A DNA stretch of 37,798 nt from Bacteroidota bacterium (GTDB taxonomy: Bacteria; Bacteroidota; Bacteroidia; Chitinophagales; Saprospiraceae). The translations under genes and the position numbers were made by a program. This document shows positions 24,199 through 31,710 of this stretch, in pieces. The stretch is taken from NCBI GenBank assembly GCA_003648285.1, contig QMOR01000002.1, positions 1-37,798 of the forward strand. Direction: 5' to 3'. The notes under the pieces were generated by a model that did not search any database, was not told the DNA's origin, and saw only the letters and a list, made by a program, of their open reading frames with translations. Position 1 is the stretch's first letter; every line of letters starts with the position of its first letter.

Positions 24199-25287
24199 CT
24201 ATGGGAGATAAATACCGCCGTTAATCGTATCGATTTCCGCACCCGTAACCGAAGCGAGCGCATTCGGTGTTTCGATAACGCGCAGGAGACCACAAAGTGC
24301 CATAAGTACTCCTTCCTTAAAGTCAATGATATCACTATCCGGGACAAGAACAGAGACATGCATCTGCTCGAGTTTATCTCGAATTTCATCGCCAAGAAAA
24401 GTATTGTGCGCGCCACCCCCTGTAAGCAATAGAGTAGGCGTAATTGCTTCCTTTTTGAGGATGTTTTTTATTTGAACTGCGATGCTCTCACAATTGTAGT
24501 TGACAACCGTCCTCATTTGATCTTCGACAGACAATTTTGATTTTTGTAGAATTGGGACAAATGTATTTGTGACAAACGAATTGTCGAGTGAGTACGGCTC
24601 AGTTAATGGAAGAGGAATGATGCCGCTTAATTCTTTCATAAGACTCAAAGAAATTTTCCCCTCTCGGGCCAACGCCCCTTTGTTGTCGTAAGTCAACCCT
24701 TTTTGTGCCGCGAGATAATTCAATAGCTGATTACATGGGCAAATGTCCCAGGCATATATTTCTTCTCCATTGTGTGCGCTGAGGTTGGCGATTCCCCCAA
24801 GATTGAGGTAAAAACCATACCCCGCAAAAAGATATTTTTCCACAATAGGAGCAATTGGAGCTCCTTGCCCGCCATGCGCCATATCATTGCTCCGAAAATC
24901 TGAAATCACTATCACATCTGCACCTGCCGCAATATGCGAGGGGCTCCCGATCTGAACGGTAAATCCGTTTTCGGGTGAGTGAAAGACCGTGTGACCATGC
25001 GAGGCGATATAATTCGGAGTAATTCCGGACGATTCAATAAACCGGGCGCACATTTCACCAAATAGTACTCCCAGTTCAGCGTCCAGCCTGCTGAGCTCAA
25101 GGGAACTCAATCGTGGAGCGGATTCGAGACGCTTTTTCCAGGGTCCGTCAAATGCCGCCTCATGTGTCGCCAGCAATTTCCATTCAATCACATCGTCCTC
25201 ACCCGAATTAAACTCGACCATGGCGAGGTCAACTCCATCCAGTGAGCTACCGGACATCAATCCCAGGATATTGTAATTCATCATCAT
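24199..25287 (-). CDS. anmK: Anhydro-N-acetylmuramic acid kinase
   Basis: 362 residues, the normal size. The enzyme cleaves the 1,6-anhydro ring of recycled anhydroMurNAc and phosphorylates it to MurNAc-6-P in the cytoplasm. Family motifs are GLMSGSSLDGVD (9-20), ASHGHTVFH (near 94-102), a DFRSNDMAHGGQGAPIAPIVE segment with the catalytic Asp, NLGGIANLS, and a glycine-rich GGGAHN near 290. The segment WDICPCNQLLNYL replaces FDTGPGNxLID of proteobacterial enzymes, a variation I associate with Bacteroidota. The start is one of three consecutive ATG codons (25287, 25284 or 25281). The cytochrome gene ends 7 bases upstream, so the two are probably co-transcribed. No other murein-recycling gene is nearby. 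Confidence 0.93.
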   Translation of the reverse strand: MMMNYNILGLMSGSSLDGVDLAMVEFNSGEDDVIEWKLLATHEAAFDGPWKKRLESAPRLSSLELSRLDAELGVLFGEMCARFIESSGITPNYIASHGHTVFHSPENGFTVQIGSPSHIAAGADVIVISDFRSNDMAHGGQGAPIAPIVEKYLFAGYGFYLNLGGIANLSAHNGEEIYAWDICPCNQLLNYLAAQKGLTYDNKGALAREGKISLSLMKELSGIIPLPLTEPYSLDNSFVTNTFVPILQKSKLSVEDQMRTVVNYNCESIAVQIKNILKKEAITPTLLLTGGGAHNTFLGDEIRDKLEQMHVSVLVPDSDIIDFKEGVLMALCGLLRVIETPNALASVTGAEIDTINGGIYLP

Positions 25288-25294
25288 AAAACTA

Positions 25295-25618
25295 TCATGG
25301 TTTGAGCGTCATCGAATATGCGGCCACATCTTGTATCTCACTTTCTGACAAGATTCCGTCAAACGGTGTCATGAGATTTTTTCCGTCTTTGATCAGGGTC
25401 AGCCTGAGTTCAAAAGTCAATTCTGAAACTGTAATATCCTTGGCGCCATTCAACTGCATTTTTCCGTTGTCGCCGTGACAAAGCACACAGTATTGTCCAT
25501 ATACTTTCTTGCCATTGGCCACATCCCCCTTGACCTGCTCCGTACTTGCGCATCCTCCACTTGCACCTATGTAGATAATCAGGCCAAAGAGGAATACCCC
25601 TGTCAAATATGATTTCAT
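25295..25618 (-). CDS. Small c-type cytochrome lipoprotein
   Basis: 107 residues. A hydrophobic N-terminus ends in a lipobox-like SGGC with C23, so it may be lipid-anchored. A single haem-binding motif CVLCH occurs at 44-48, and a probable distal ligand is M83 (NLMTPFDG), followed by the typical C-terminal helix LSESEIQDVAAYSMTL. This is a monohaem class I cytochrome c resembling electron carriers and cytochrome subunits of dehydrogenases. It acts outside the cytoplasmic membrane. Pairing with anmK is functionally unexplained. The divergent GH32 gene starts 124 bases away. Confidence 0.88.
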   Translation of the reverse strand: MKSYLTGVFLFGLIIYIGASGGCASTEQVKGDVANGKKVYGQYCVLCHGDNGKMQLNGAKDITVSELTFELRLTLIKDGKNLMTPFDGILSESEIQDVAAYSMTLKP

Positions 25619-25742
25619 TCGTAGTGATTGTATTATTCAGCATGAAAAATAGTCTTTTTATAGCATTGTTGGATGAAAGTGTTGCTCCCTGGAGATAGCA
25701 GCCTCTTTCCACATATATCTTGTGTACATTGTTTTTTACGAA

Positions 25743-27191
25743 ATGCAACATCGCCCAGAATATCATTTCACACCGGAGTCAAACTGGATGAACGATCCAA
25801 ACGGGTTGATTTATTTTGAAGGCGAGTATCATTTGTTTTATCAATACCATCCGGATTCAAACGTATGGGGCCCGATGCATTGGGGACATGCCGTGAGCCG
25901 GGACATGGTACATTGGGAGCACCTTCCTATCGCATTATATCCTGATTCTCTGGGATACATCTTCTCGGGTAGTGCCGTCATCGACTGGAAGAATACCAGT
26001 GGTTTGGGTCAAAAGGGAAAGCCACCAATGATCGCAATTTTTACGCATCACAATGAGGATAGCGAGCAGGCCGGTGGCAATCAGTATCAATATCAGTCGA
26101 TAGCGTATTCAAACGACAAGGGACGGACCTGGACGAAGTATCAAGACAACCCTGTGCTTCATAATCCGGGTATTAAAGATTTTAGAGATCCGAAAGTCAT
26201 CTGGCACGAGGAGTCGGGAAAGTGGGTGATGGTTCTTGCGGTGTATGACAAGGTCATGATCTATCATTCGCCAAATTTAATTAACTGGACTTTTTCTTCG
26301 GAGTTCGGAATTGAATGTGATACGCGATTATGGGAATGTCCGGATTTATTCCCCCTTACTGTCGGAGGTTCAGCAGAAATCAAGTGGGTTTTGCTCGTGA
26401 GCATCCAAAAAGATGGACCGAACAAGGGAAGTGCAACCGGATATTTTATTGGAGATTTTGATGGTAAGACGTTCAGAGCCGATAAAGAAAATCAACAATG
26501 GGCTGATTACGGAAAAGACAATTATGCCATAGTCACATGGTCAGATATTCCGGCAGAGGATGGCCGGCGACTGGCGCTGGGATGGATGAGCAATTGGGAG
26601 TATGCAGAGAGTGTGCCAACCGAATCTTGGCGTGGAGCCATGACCTTGCCAAGAGAATTGAAATTGTACAAAGAGGGAAATGATTATCACTTAAGGTCCC
26701 TACCGATAAGAGAATTAAATTCCCTTAACAGAAATACCACAAGGTTGGAGTCGCAACATATTGATGGTCCAAGTAGAATTGATTTTGATACAAACGGACA
26801 TCTGTACAAGATCGAACTTGTGTTTAAGGATCCGGGTGAAGGAATTGTCGGAGTGCGTATATCAAATGGACATGGCGAGTGCCTGGATGTCTGTTACGGT
26901 GGTGCCGATAAAGTGTATTACATAGACCGGACACAAGCAGGCGATATAAAATTTAATAATGCTTTTGCTGGGGTGCATATCGCGCCGGCCGGTTATAAGC
27001 GTGCGGACGTACAAATGACTATTTTCCTTGACGTTGCATCTGTTGAATTATTTGCAGACAATGGCGGATGTGTGATGACGGACATCTTCTTTCCGTCGGC
27101 TCCTTTTGATAGAATTGGGATTTTTGGTGATCCATATCCGGTCATTCTGGAAAGTGGTAGCCTGACTATGCTGAATAATGAGCTATATTGA
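25743..27191 (+). CDS. GH32 fructosidase (levanase/invertase type)
   Basis: 482 residues from the ATG at 25743; a GTG at 25722 would add seven residues with no family similarity. The five-bladed propeller motifs are WMNDPNG with nucleophile D18, FSGSAV near 74-79, transition-state stabiliser D149 (FRDP) and acid/base E198 (ECPDLF). The C-terminal beta-sandwich domain covers about 335-482. No signal peptide precedes the catalytic domain, so the enzyme is predicted to be cytoplasmic, acting on imported sucrose or fructo-oligosaccharides. No fructokinase, transporter or SusCD pair is in the window. Its 3' end lies 37 bases before the next gene start. Confidence 0.93.
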   Translation: MQHRPEYHFTPESNWMNDPNGLIYFEGEYHLFYQYHPDSNVWGPMHWGHAVSRDMVHWEHLPIALYPDSLGYIFSGSAVIDWKNTSGLGQKGKPPMIAIFTHHNEDSEQAGGNQYQYQSIAYSNDKGRTWTKYQDNPVLHNPGIKDFRDPKVIWHEESGKWVMVLAVYDKVMIYHSPNLINWTFSSEFGIECDTRLWECPDLFPLTVGGSAEIKWVLLVSIQKDGPNKGSATGYFIGDFDGKTFRADKENQQWADYGKDNYAIVTWSDIPAEDGRRLALGWMSNWEYAESVPTESWRGAMTLPRELKLYKEGNDYHLRSLPIRELNSLNRNTTRLESQHIDGPSRIDFDTNGHLYKIELVFKDPGEGIVGVRISNGHGECLDVCYGGADKVYYIDRTQAGDIKFNNAFAGVHIAPAGYKRADVQMTIFLDVASVELFADNGGCVMTDIFFPSAPFDRIGIFGDPYPVILESGSLTMLNNELY

Positions 27192-27228
27192 GGATCAAAC
27201 GCTTTCTGATTTGCGAATTACAATAAAT

Positions 27229-27678
27229 ATGAAAATGCAAAATTTCTTCTTGATCACCATCGCACTATTGCTTCTGGGAAGCATGAGTTGCAACGACGAT
27301 GAAGAATTTATCGGGTGCCCTTGCAGTGGGGGTGATCAAGCACCAATTTATCGGGGCTGTGGCTACATGAGTGATTGTGGTGAATCACACGAATGTGGAC
27401 AAAAGGAAATGTTAGAAAAGGTATATAGTACAATAAGATACCCTGCCGAAGCGCGTGAAAATGATATTCAGGGAACCATAATAGTGGAGTTTGAAATTGA
27501 CATATTTGGGAAGCCTCAAAATTGTCGAGTGCGAAGTGATACATTGGGGTATGGCATACCGGAAGCCGCAATAGAAGGAGTCAAGGCATTAAGTGAGCCT
27601 GGGTTTTATCCGGCTAGACTAGATTGCGAGCCCGTCGACTTTACTTTTGTATTCCCAATCAAGTTCAAGTTGCAGTAG
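27229..27678 (+). CDS. Cys-rich lipoprotein with TonB C-terminal-like domain
   Basis: 149 residues from the ATG at 27229, chosen because it gives an SPII signal peptide (lipobox SMSC, C21); an upstream in-frame ATG at 27178 overlaps the GH32 gene. Between 30 and 56 there are cysteines at 30, 32, 44, 50 and 56. Residues about 60-149 follow the TonB C-terminal pattern: IRYPAEARENDIQGTIIVEF, DIFGKPQNCRV, GIPEAAIEGVKAL, and FVFPIKFKL. Classical TonB proteins are anchored by an N-terminal transmembrane helix in the inner membrane; here the anchor is predicted to be a lipid. It may be an accessory energy-transduction partner or use the fold for binding. Also possible that the signal is read as a membrane anchor. 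Confidence 0.8.
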   Translation: MKMQNFFLITIALLLLGSMSCNDDEEFIGCPCSGGDQAPIYRGCGYMSDCGESHECGQKEMLEKVYSTIRYPAEARENDIQGTIIVEFEIDIFGKPQNCRVRSDTLGYGIPEAAIEGVKALSEPGFYPARLDCEPVDFTFVFPIKFKLQ

Positions 27679-27703
27679 CGGGACTTATTATAATCACTTG
27701 TTG

Positions 27704-27725
27704 AGTGGCTAGGCAGTGGCTAGGC
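27704..27725 (+). repeat. Perfect 11-base tandem duplication
   Basis: AGTGGCTAGGC occurs at 27704-27714 and again at 27715-27725, in the 74-base gap between the TonB-domain lipoprotein gene and the nucleotidyltransferase gene. Confidence 0.75.
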
Positions 27726-27752
27726 GTCATCAACATTATTCACTCTAAGTAA

Positions 27753-28325
27753 ATGCCAAACATACCCATACTCATCCTTGCCAGTGGTGCAGGAAGCAGG
27801 TTTCAGGGCATCAAACAGCTCCAGGATATTGATGGTGTGCCTATGATCAAGGGTGTCATCCATTCGGCGATGCGCGCACGTGGGGGAGAAGTCGTCGTTG
27901 TACTCGGAGCGCACAGGAAGGTGGTTGCACAAGCGATATCGGACATGCCTGTCACCACCGTCATCAATCAGAATTGGGAGATGGGGATGGCCGAAAGCAT
28001 TAAAGCGGGGGTAGAATGTGTGGAGGCACATTTCCCGAAAGTGAGAGCCATATTGATTACACTTGGCGATCAGCCGTATATCGACGCATCAGACTTTGAT
28101 AGACTGGTTGCACTTTATATTGAACATCCTGACAAGATAGTTAGCGCCAGATACAATGGCGTGTGTGGTGTGCCGGCCATATTTCCGGATACGCGATGGC
28201 AGGACCTCAAGAGCCTGTCAGGAGATTCCGGAGCCCGGGAGCTACTTCGTTCCAGGGATGATGTTTTGACGGTCGAAATGCCCGAGGCAGGTAGGGACGT
28301 GGATCGGCCTGAAGATCTGGTTTAG
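27753..28325 (+). CDS. MobA/MocA-type nucleotidyltransferase
   Basis: 190 residues. The N-terminal nucleotide-binding signature is ILASGAGSRFQGIKQL (8-23), followed by VVVVLGAHRKVV, NQNWEMGMAESIKAG and LITLGDQPYI, which carries the metal-binding Asp. The C-terminus has SGDSGARELL and a terminal DVDRPEDL, both typical of the MobA-like NTP transferase domain found in MocA (molybdopterin cytidylyltransferase) and related proteins in xanthine-dehydrogenase or CoxL gene clusters. No molybdoenzyme gene is in the window, so the exact acceptor is uncertain. It appears to be a single-gene unit. Confidence 0.88.
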   Translation: MPNIPILILASGAGSRFQGIKQLQDIDGVPMIKGVIHSAMRARGGEVVVVLGAHRKVVAQAISDMPVTTVINQNWEMGMAESIKAGVECVEAHFPKVRAILITLGDQPYIDASDFDRLVALYIEHPDKIVSARYNGVCGVPAIFPDTRWQDLKSLSGDSGARELLRSRDDVLTVEMPEAGRDVDRPEDLV

Positions 28326-28564
28326 CCCATTTACTTATTTCTGTTCCTGCTCTGTTTGGTCAGATAACATAGTATCAGCCCATATTTGAGTACCTGTCAT
28401 GGTTCGGCTTCGCTCACCAGAAGTTCCTGAGCGATCCCACTAAAAGAGGGAGAGTCGAAGGATAAAGGATACAGGCAATAGGACATTCCCCCTATCAAAT
28501 TCACACTTCATAGATCGATTACGACAGTTCATCAAAAAAACTTTGGAAACTTTACGCGTGAATA

Positions 28565-28594
28565 TTGTTTCCTGAGTATACAATTGTAATTTTG
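28565..28594 (+). promoter_or_regulatory. Bacteroidota-type promoter of the efflux operon
   Basis: A -33 TTG (28565-28567), exactly 19 bases, and a -7 TAATTTTG (28587-28594) match the Bacteroidota consensus TTG-N19-TAnnTTTG. The ATG of the TetR gene is at 28600, only 5 bases after the -7 element, so transcription would begin at or very near the start codon and give a leaderless mRNA. The 239 bases before it (28326-28564) contain no recognisable gene. Confidence 0.65.
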
Positions 28595-28599
28595 CGCTT

Positions 28600-29205
28600 A
28601 TGTCAAGAGAGGAAGTACTAGAGGGAGCGAAGGAACTTTTCTTGCGATACGGCATTAAGAGCATCACCATGGATGACGTGGCAAGAGAAATGGGCATATC
28701 CAAAAAGACACTCTATCAGCATGTCAAGAACAAAACTGACCTGATAGAGCGGATCATTCATCAACACATTCACGATGAGAAAAAATGTCTGAGTGAATTG
28801 CCTGGCCAGGCACACGATGCGATCGAGCAGGTACTGATGATTGCACAGTATGTGGTCCAGATTTTAAGAGGGATGCGGCCAACTACGATGTTTGACCTGA
28901 AAAAATACTATCGCGAATGCTGGAACATGATGGAGGAGTTTCAGCATGAGTATATGTACGAAATGATTCGCGGCAATATTGAACAGGGAGTCAAAGAAGG
29001 CTTGTACAAGGATGACCTTGATGCTGACATTATCGCCAAACTCTATATTGGAAAAACCATGCTCCTGACTGATGAAAAATTATTTCCAGTAGGGGAATAT
29101 GATCGTGATAAGCTTTTTACTGAATTTATTCAATATCACCTGCGCGGAATTGTATCCGAGAAGGGAACGAAGCAGCTCGAAACCTACCAACCCGATTACC
29201 TATGA
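28600..29205 (+). CDS. TetR/AcrR-family regulator of the RND efflux operon
   Basis: 201 residues. The TetR DNA-binding domain spans about 2-50, with LEGAKELFLRYGIKSITM and the helix-turn-helix DDVAREMGISKKTLYQHV. The C-terminal helical domain is of the type found upstream of Bacteroidota RND systems. Its stop overlaps the start of the TolC gene (ATGA, 4 bases), so it is translationally coupled to the efflux genes and probably represses its own operon. The promoter directly in front is nearly consensus. Confidence 0.92.
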   Translation: MSREEVLEGAKELFLRYGIKSITMDDVAREMGISKKTLYQHVKNKTDLIERIIHQHIHDEKKCLSELPGQAHDAIEQVLMIAQYVVQILRGMRPTTMFDLKKYYRECWNMMEEFQHEYMYEMIRGNIEQGVKEGLYKDDLDADIIAKLYIGKTMLLTDEKLFPVGEYDRDKLFTEFIQYHLRGIVSEKGTKQLETYQPDYL

Positions 29206-30524
29206 TCAAATATTTCATTACGCTGCTACTCGTCTTGCCGACGGTATTTGCTCAGGCGCAATGGCAGCTCTCGCTTGAGCAGACGATCGCTTATGCGATG
29301 GAAAATGCGGCCAATATCAAGCTGGAAAAGAAGGACATCGAAGATGCTGAGAGTCAGATCCTGGAGTTTAAGTCCATCGGTATTCCGAAACTTGACGCCA
29401 ACGTAGACTACGCTTATTTTCTAGCATTACCAACAATCCAGATACCGGATTTTAACGATCCATCAGGACCCACTATTCCGGCACAATTCGGTACCGATAA
29501 CAGACTTGATGCCGGCTTTTACCTCGATATGATGCTGTTTGATTTTTCATGGATACAGGGATTGCGTGCGCAGAAAATGTTCAGAGAGCTTGTTGTCAAG
29601 GAACTGGACGTCACCGAGTATCAGACACGGTCGACAATCACACGCGCATACATGGCCGTGTTGATCATGGAGCGGACGAATGAACTCATTGATAATAATA
29701 TCAGCAACATAGAAAAACTTCACAGGGAGACAGAAGCATTGTATGAAACGGGGTTTGCAGAGAAATTGGATGTTGACCGGCTTGTATTTTCACTGAGTAA
29801 TTTGAATGTGGAAAAAGAAAGGGCGCTACGGGCGATAGATATGAGCGAAAATCTTTTGAAGTTTCAAATGGGATTTCCCGTGATAGAAGAAATTGAGCTC
29901 ACAGATGAATTTGATATCATTGCTGACCAGCTTTCGGTAGAATCAATTGATCTGACGGGAGGTGTCGATTATCAGGCAAGGCCGGAATACAGAGCGCTGA
30001 CATTGCTCGAGGAATTAAACGAAACCAATGTCAAGGTAGTCAAGGCAGGGTATATGCCGAGTTTCAGGGGGCATGCATCATATGCGCAAACCTTGCAACG
30101 CGACGAATTGTTTGATGCAAATAGTTCGTCCTGGTTTCCAAGTAGTGTGCTGGGTGTATCAATGAATCTTCCAATTTTCGACGGTCTGGAACGGAAGGCT
30201 AAAATACAACGGGCAACAATCAATTCGGAAAAAGCATCAATACGCCGGTTGGATTTTGAAAATGCCATGGAAATGGAAGTGCGCAATGCGCGCATTGCAT
30301 ATATCAATGCGAGGGATGCATCTGTGTCGCGTTCTGATGCGATGGACCTCGCGCAATCAATATACGATGTCACACAAATTAAATACCGCGAAGGGGTAGG
30401 TTCGAGTGTCGAGCTGACCCAGGCGGAATCTGAACTATACACTGCACAAACAAATTATATCAATGCGCTCTATGAACTCATCGTCACCAAGACAGATTTG
30501 GACATCGCGCTTGGCAAAATGTAA
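29202..30524 (+). CDS. TolC-family outer-membrane efflux protein
   Basis: 440 residues, with a signal peptide of about 1-19 (ending FAQA before QWQLSL). The two OEP repeats are recognisable: LSLEQTIAYAMENAANIKLEKKD-type start and the internal coiled-coil helices (TRAYMAVLIMERTNELIDNNISN, near 145-170; FENAMEMEVRNARIAYINARD, near 350). The C-terminal segment YREGVGSSVELTQAESELYTAQTNYINALYEL is the classic TolC helix pair. It forms the outer-membrane channel of the tripartite pump encoded with the next two genes. The adaptor start codon follows the stop by 4 bases. Confidence 0.93.
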   Translation: MIKYFITLLLVLPTVFAQAQWQLSLEQTIAYAMENAANIKLEKKDIEDAESQILEFKSIGIPKLDANVDYAYFLALPTIQIPDFNDPSGPTIPAQFGTDNRLDAGFYLDMMLFDFSWIQGLRAQKMFRELVVKELDVTEYQTRSTITRAYMAVLIMERTNELIDNNISNIEKLHRETEALYETGFAEKLDVDRLVFSLSNLNVEKERALRAIDMSENLLKFQMGFPVIEEIELTDEFDIIADQLSVESIDLTGGVDYQARPEYRALTLLEELNETNVKVVKAGYMPSFRGHASYAQTLQRDELFDANSSSWFPSSVLGVSMNLPIFDGLERKAKIQRATINSEKASIRRLDFENAMEMEVRNARIAYINARDASVSRSDAMDLAQSIYDVTQIKYREGVGSSVELTQAESELYTAQTNYINALYELIVTKTDLDIALGKM

Positions 30525-30528
30525 ACAC

Positions 30529-31710
30529 ATGACCACAAGAATAAGCCTTGTAATAATTGCCTTGGTTCTGCTCGGTTGTAGTGCCCGTCCGATTCAGGAC
30601 GAGGGCGCTTTACCTACTGATCTGTCCGGGTTGAAAGCCATGAGAAAGGACAAAAGGAATGAGATCAAGATGCTTCAAAACGACCTGAAAGAGATTGAAG
30701 CAAAGATCACGGATTTAGAACCGAATCGCCTGGACAAGAAGCGCCTTGTAACAACAATTGAGGTAGTGCGTAGTGACTTTAGGCGCTATGCTACGATCCA
30801 GGGGGCAATTGCATCAAAGAATCTCGTGACAGTTTCGAGTGAAGTTCCGGGTCGCCTTACTTCGGTTACGGTCGATGAAGGGCATCCAGTTAAGCGTGGT
30901 CAACTCATCGCTTCGGTGGATTTAGAGTCATTGAAGAAACAGCGTCAGGAACTCGAGACGCAATTGGAATTGGCTCGTGATATTTTCGAGAGGCAGGAGC
31001 GGCTTTGGAAGCAGCAAATAGGCTCAGAAGTGCAATACCTCCAGGCAAAAAACGGTGTGGACAGATTAGAAAGGAGTATCGAAACCATCGATTATTCGTT
31101 AACCAAATCAAATATTTACGCACCAATAACGGGTGTCGTGGATATCGTAAATCTCAAGACCGGTGAAATGGCACAACCAGGCATGCCAATCATCATGATT
31201 CTTGACACGAGGAATATCATGGTAGTGGCTGATGTTCCCGAAAACTACCTCGGTAAAATAAAGAAGGGTGATATTGTCAAAATTCATTTTCCCGCACTCG
31301 ATCAGGATATCGAAGCGCCGGTCACGTTAATTGGCAGAAAGATCCATCCTGCAAACAGAACATTTAAAATTGAGATTGACCTGCCGAATAAAAGTGGATT
31401 GCTTAAACCCAATTTGCTTTCTGAGGTGCAGATCAATGACTATGTCGAACCTGATGTGATTGTGATTTCACAGGAATTGATTCAACAGGAAGTAGGAGGT
31501 CGCGATTTTGTGATATTGGCTGAGTCTGATGATGAAGGTAGCCATGCAAAGAAAATTTATATAGAAACTGGTCAAAGTTACGAAGGAGCTGTTGTGGTGG
31601 CGACCGGACTTAAAGCAGGGGATGTATTGGTAGTAGAGGGTGCGCGAGGGATTGCTGACCTTGAAAGTATTCAAATCCTTAATCCGGAAACTGCGACCGA
31701 TGACAAATAA
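30529..31710 (+). CDS. RND efflux periplasmic adaptor (HlyD/MFP family), lipoprotein
   Basis: 393 residues from the ATG at 30529; the open frame extends upstream into the TolC gene, but this start gives a clear lipoprotein signal (lipobox VLLGC, C17). After it comes a charged coiled coil (about 35-70) seen in Bacteroidota adaptors. The biotinyl-lipoyl domain is split by a helical hairpin: VTVDEGHPVKRGQLIASVD before and NIYAPITGVVDIVN after. The beta-barrel and membrane-proximal domains follow (IMVVADVPENYL, ANRTFKIEIDLPN, VVVATGLKAGDVLVVEGA). It bridges the RND pump and TolC in the periplasm. It overlaps the pump gene by 11 bases. Confidence 0.93.
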   Translation: MTTRISLVIIALVLLGCSARPIQDEGALPTDLSGLKAMRKDKRNEIKMLQNDLKEIEAKITDLEPNRLDKKRLVTTIEVVRSDFRRYATIQGAIASKNLVTVSSEVPGRLTSVTVDEGHPVKRGQLIASVDLESLKKQRQELETQLELARDIFERQERLWKQQIGSEVQYLQAKNGVDRLERSIETIDYSLTKSNIYAPITGVVDIVNLKTGEMAQPGMPIIMILDTRNIMVVADVPENYLGKIKKGDIVKIHFPALDQDIEAPVTLIGRKIHPANRTFKIEIDLPNKSGLLKPNLLSEVQINDYVEPDVIVISQELIQQEVGGRDFVILAESDDEGSHAKKIYIETGQSYEGAVVVATGLKAGDVLVVEGARGIADLESIQILNPETATDDK

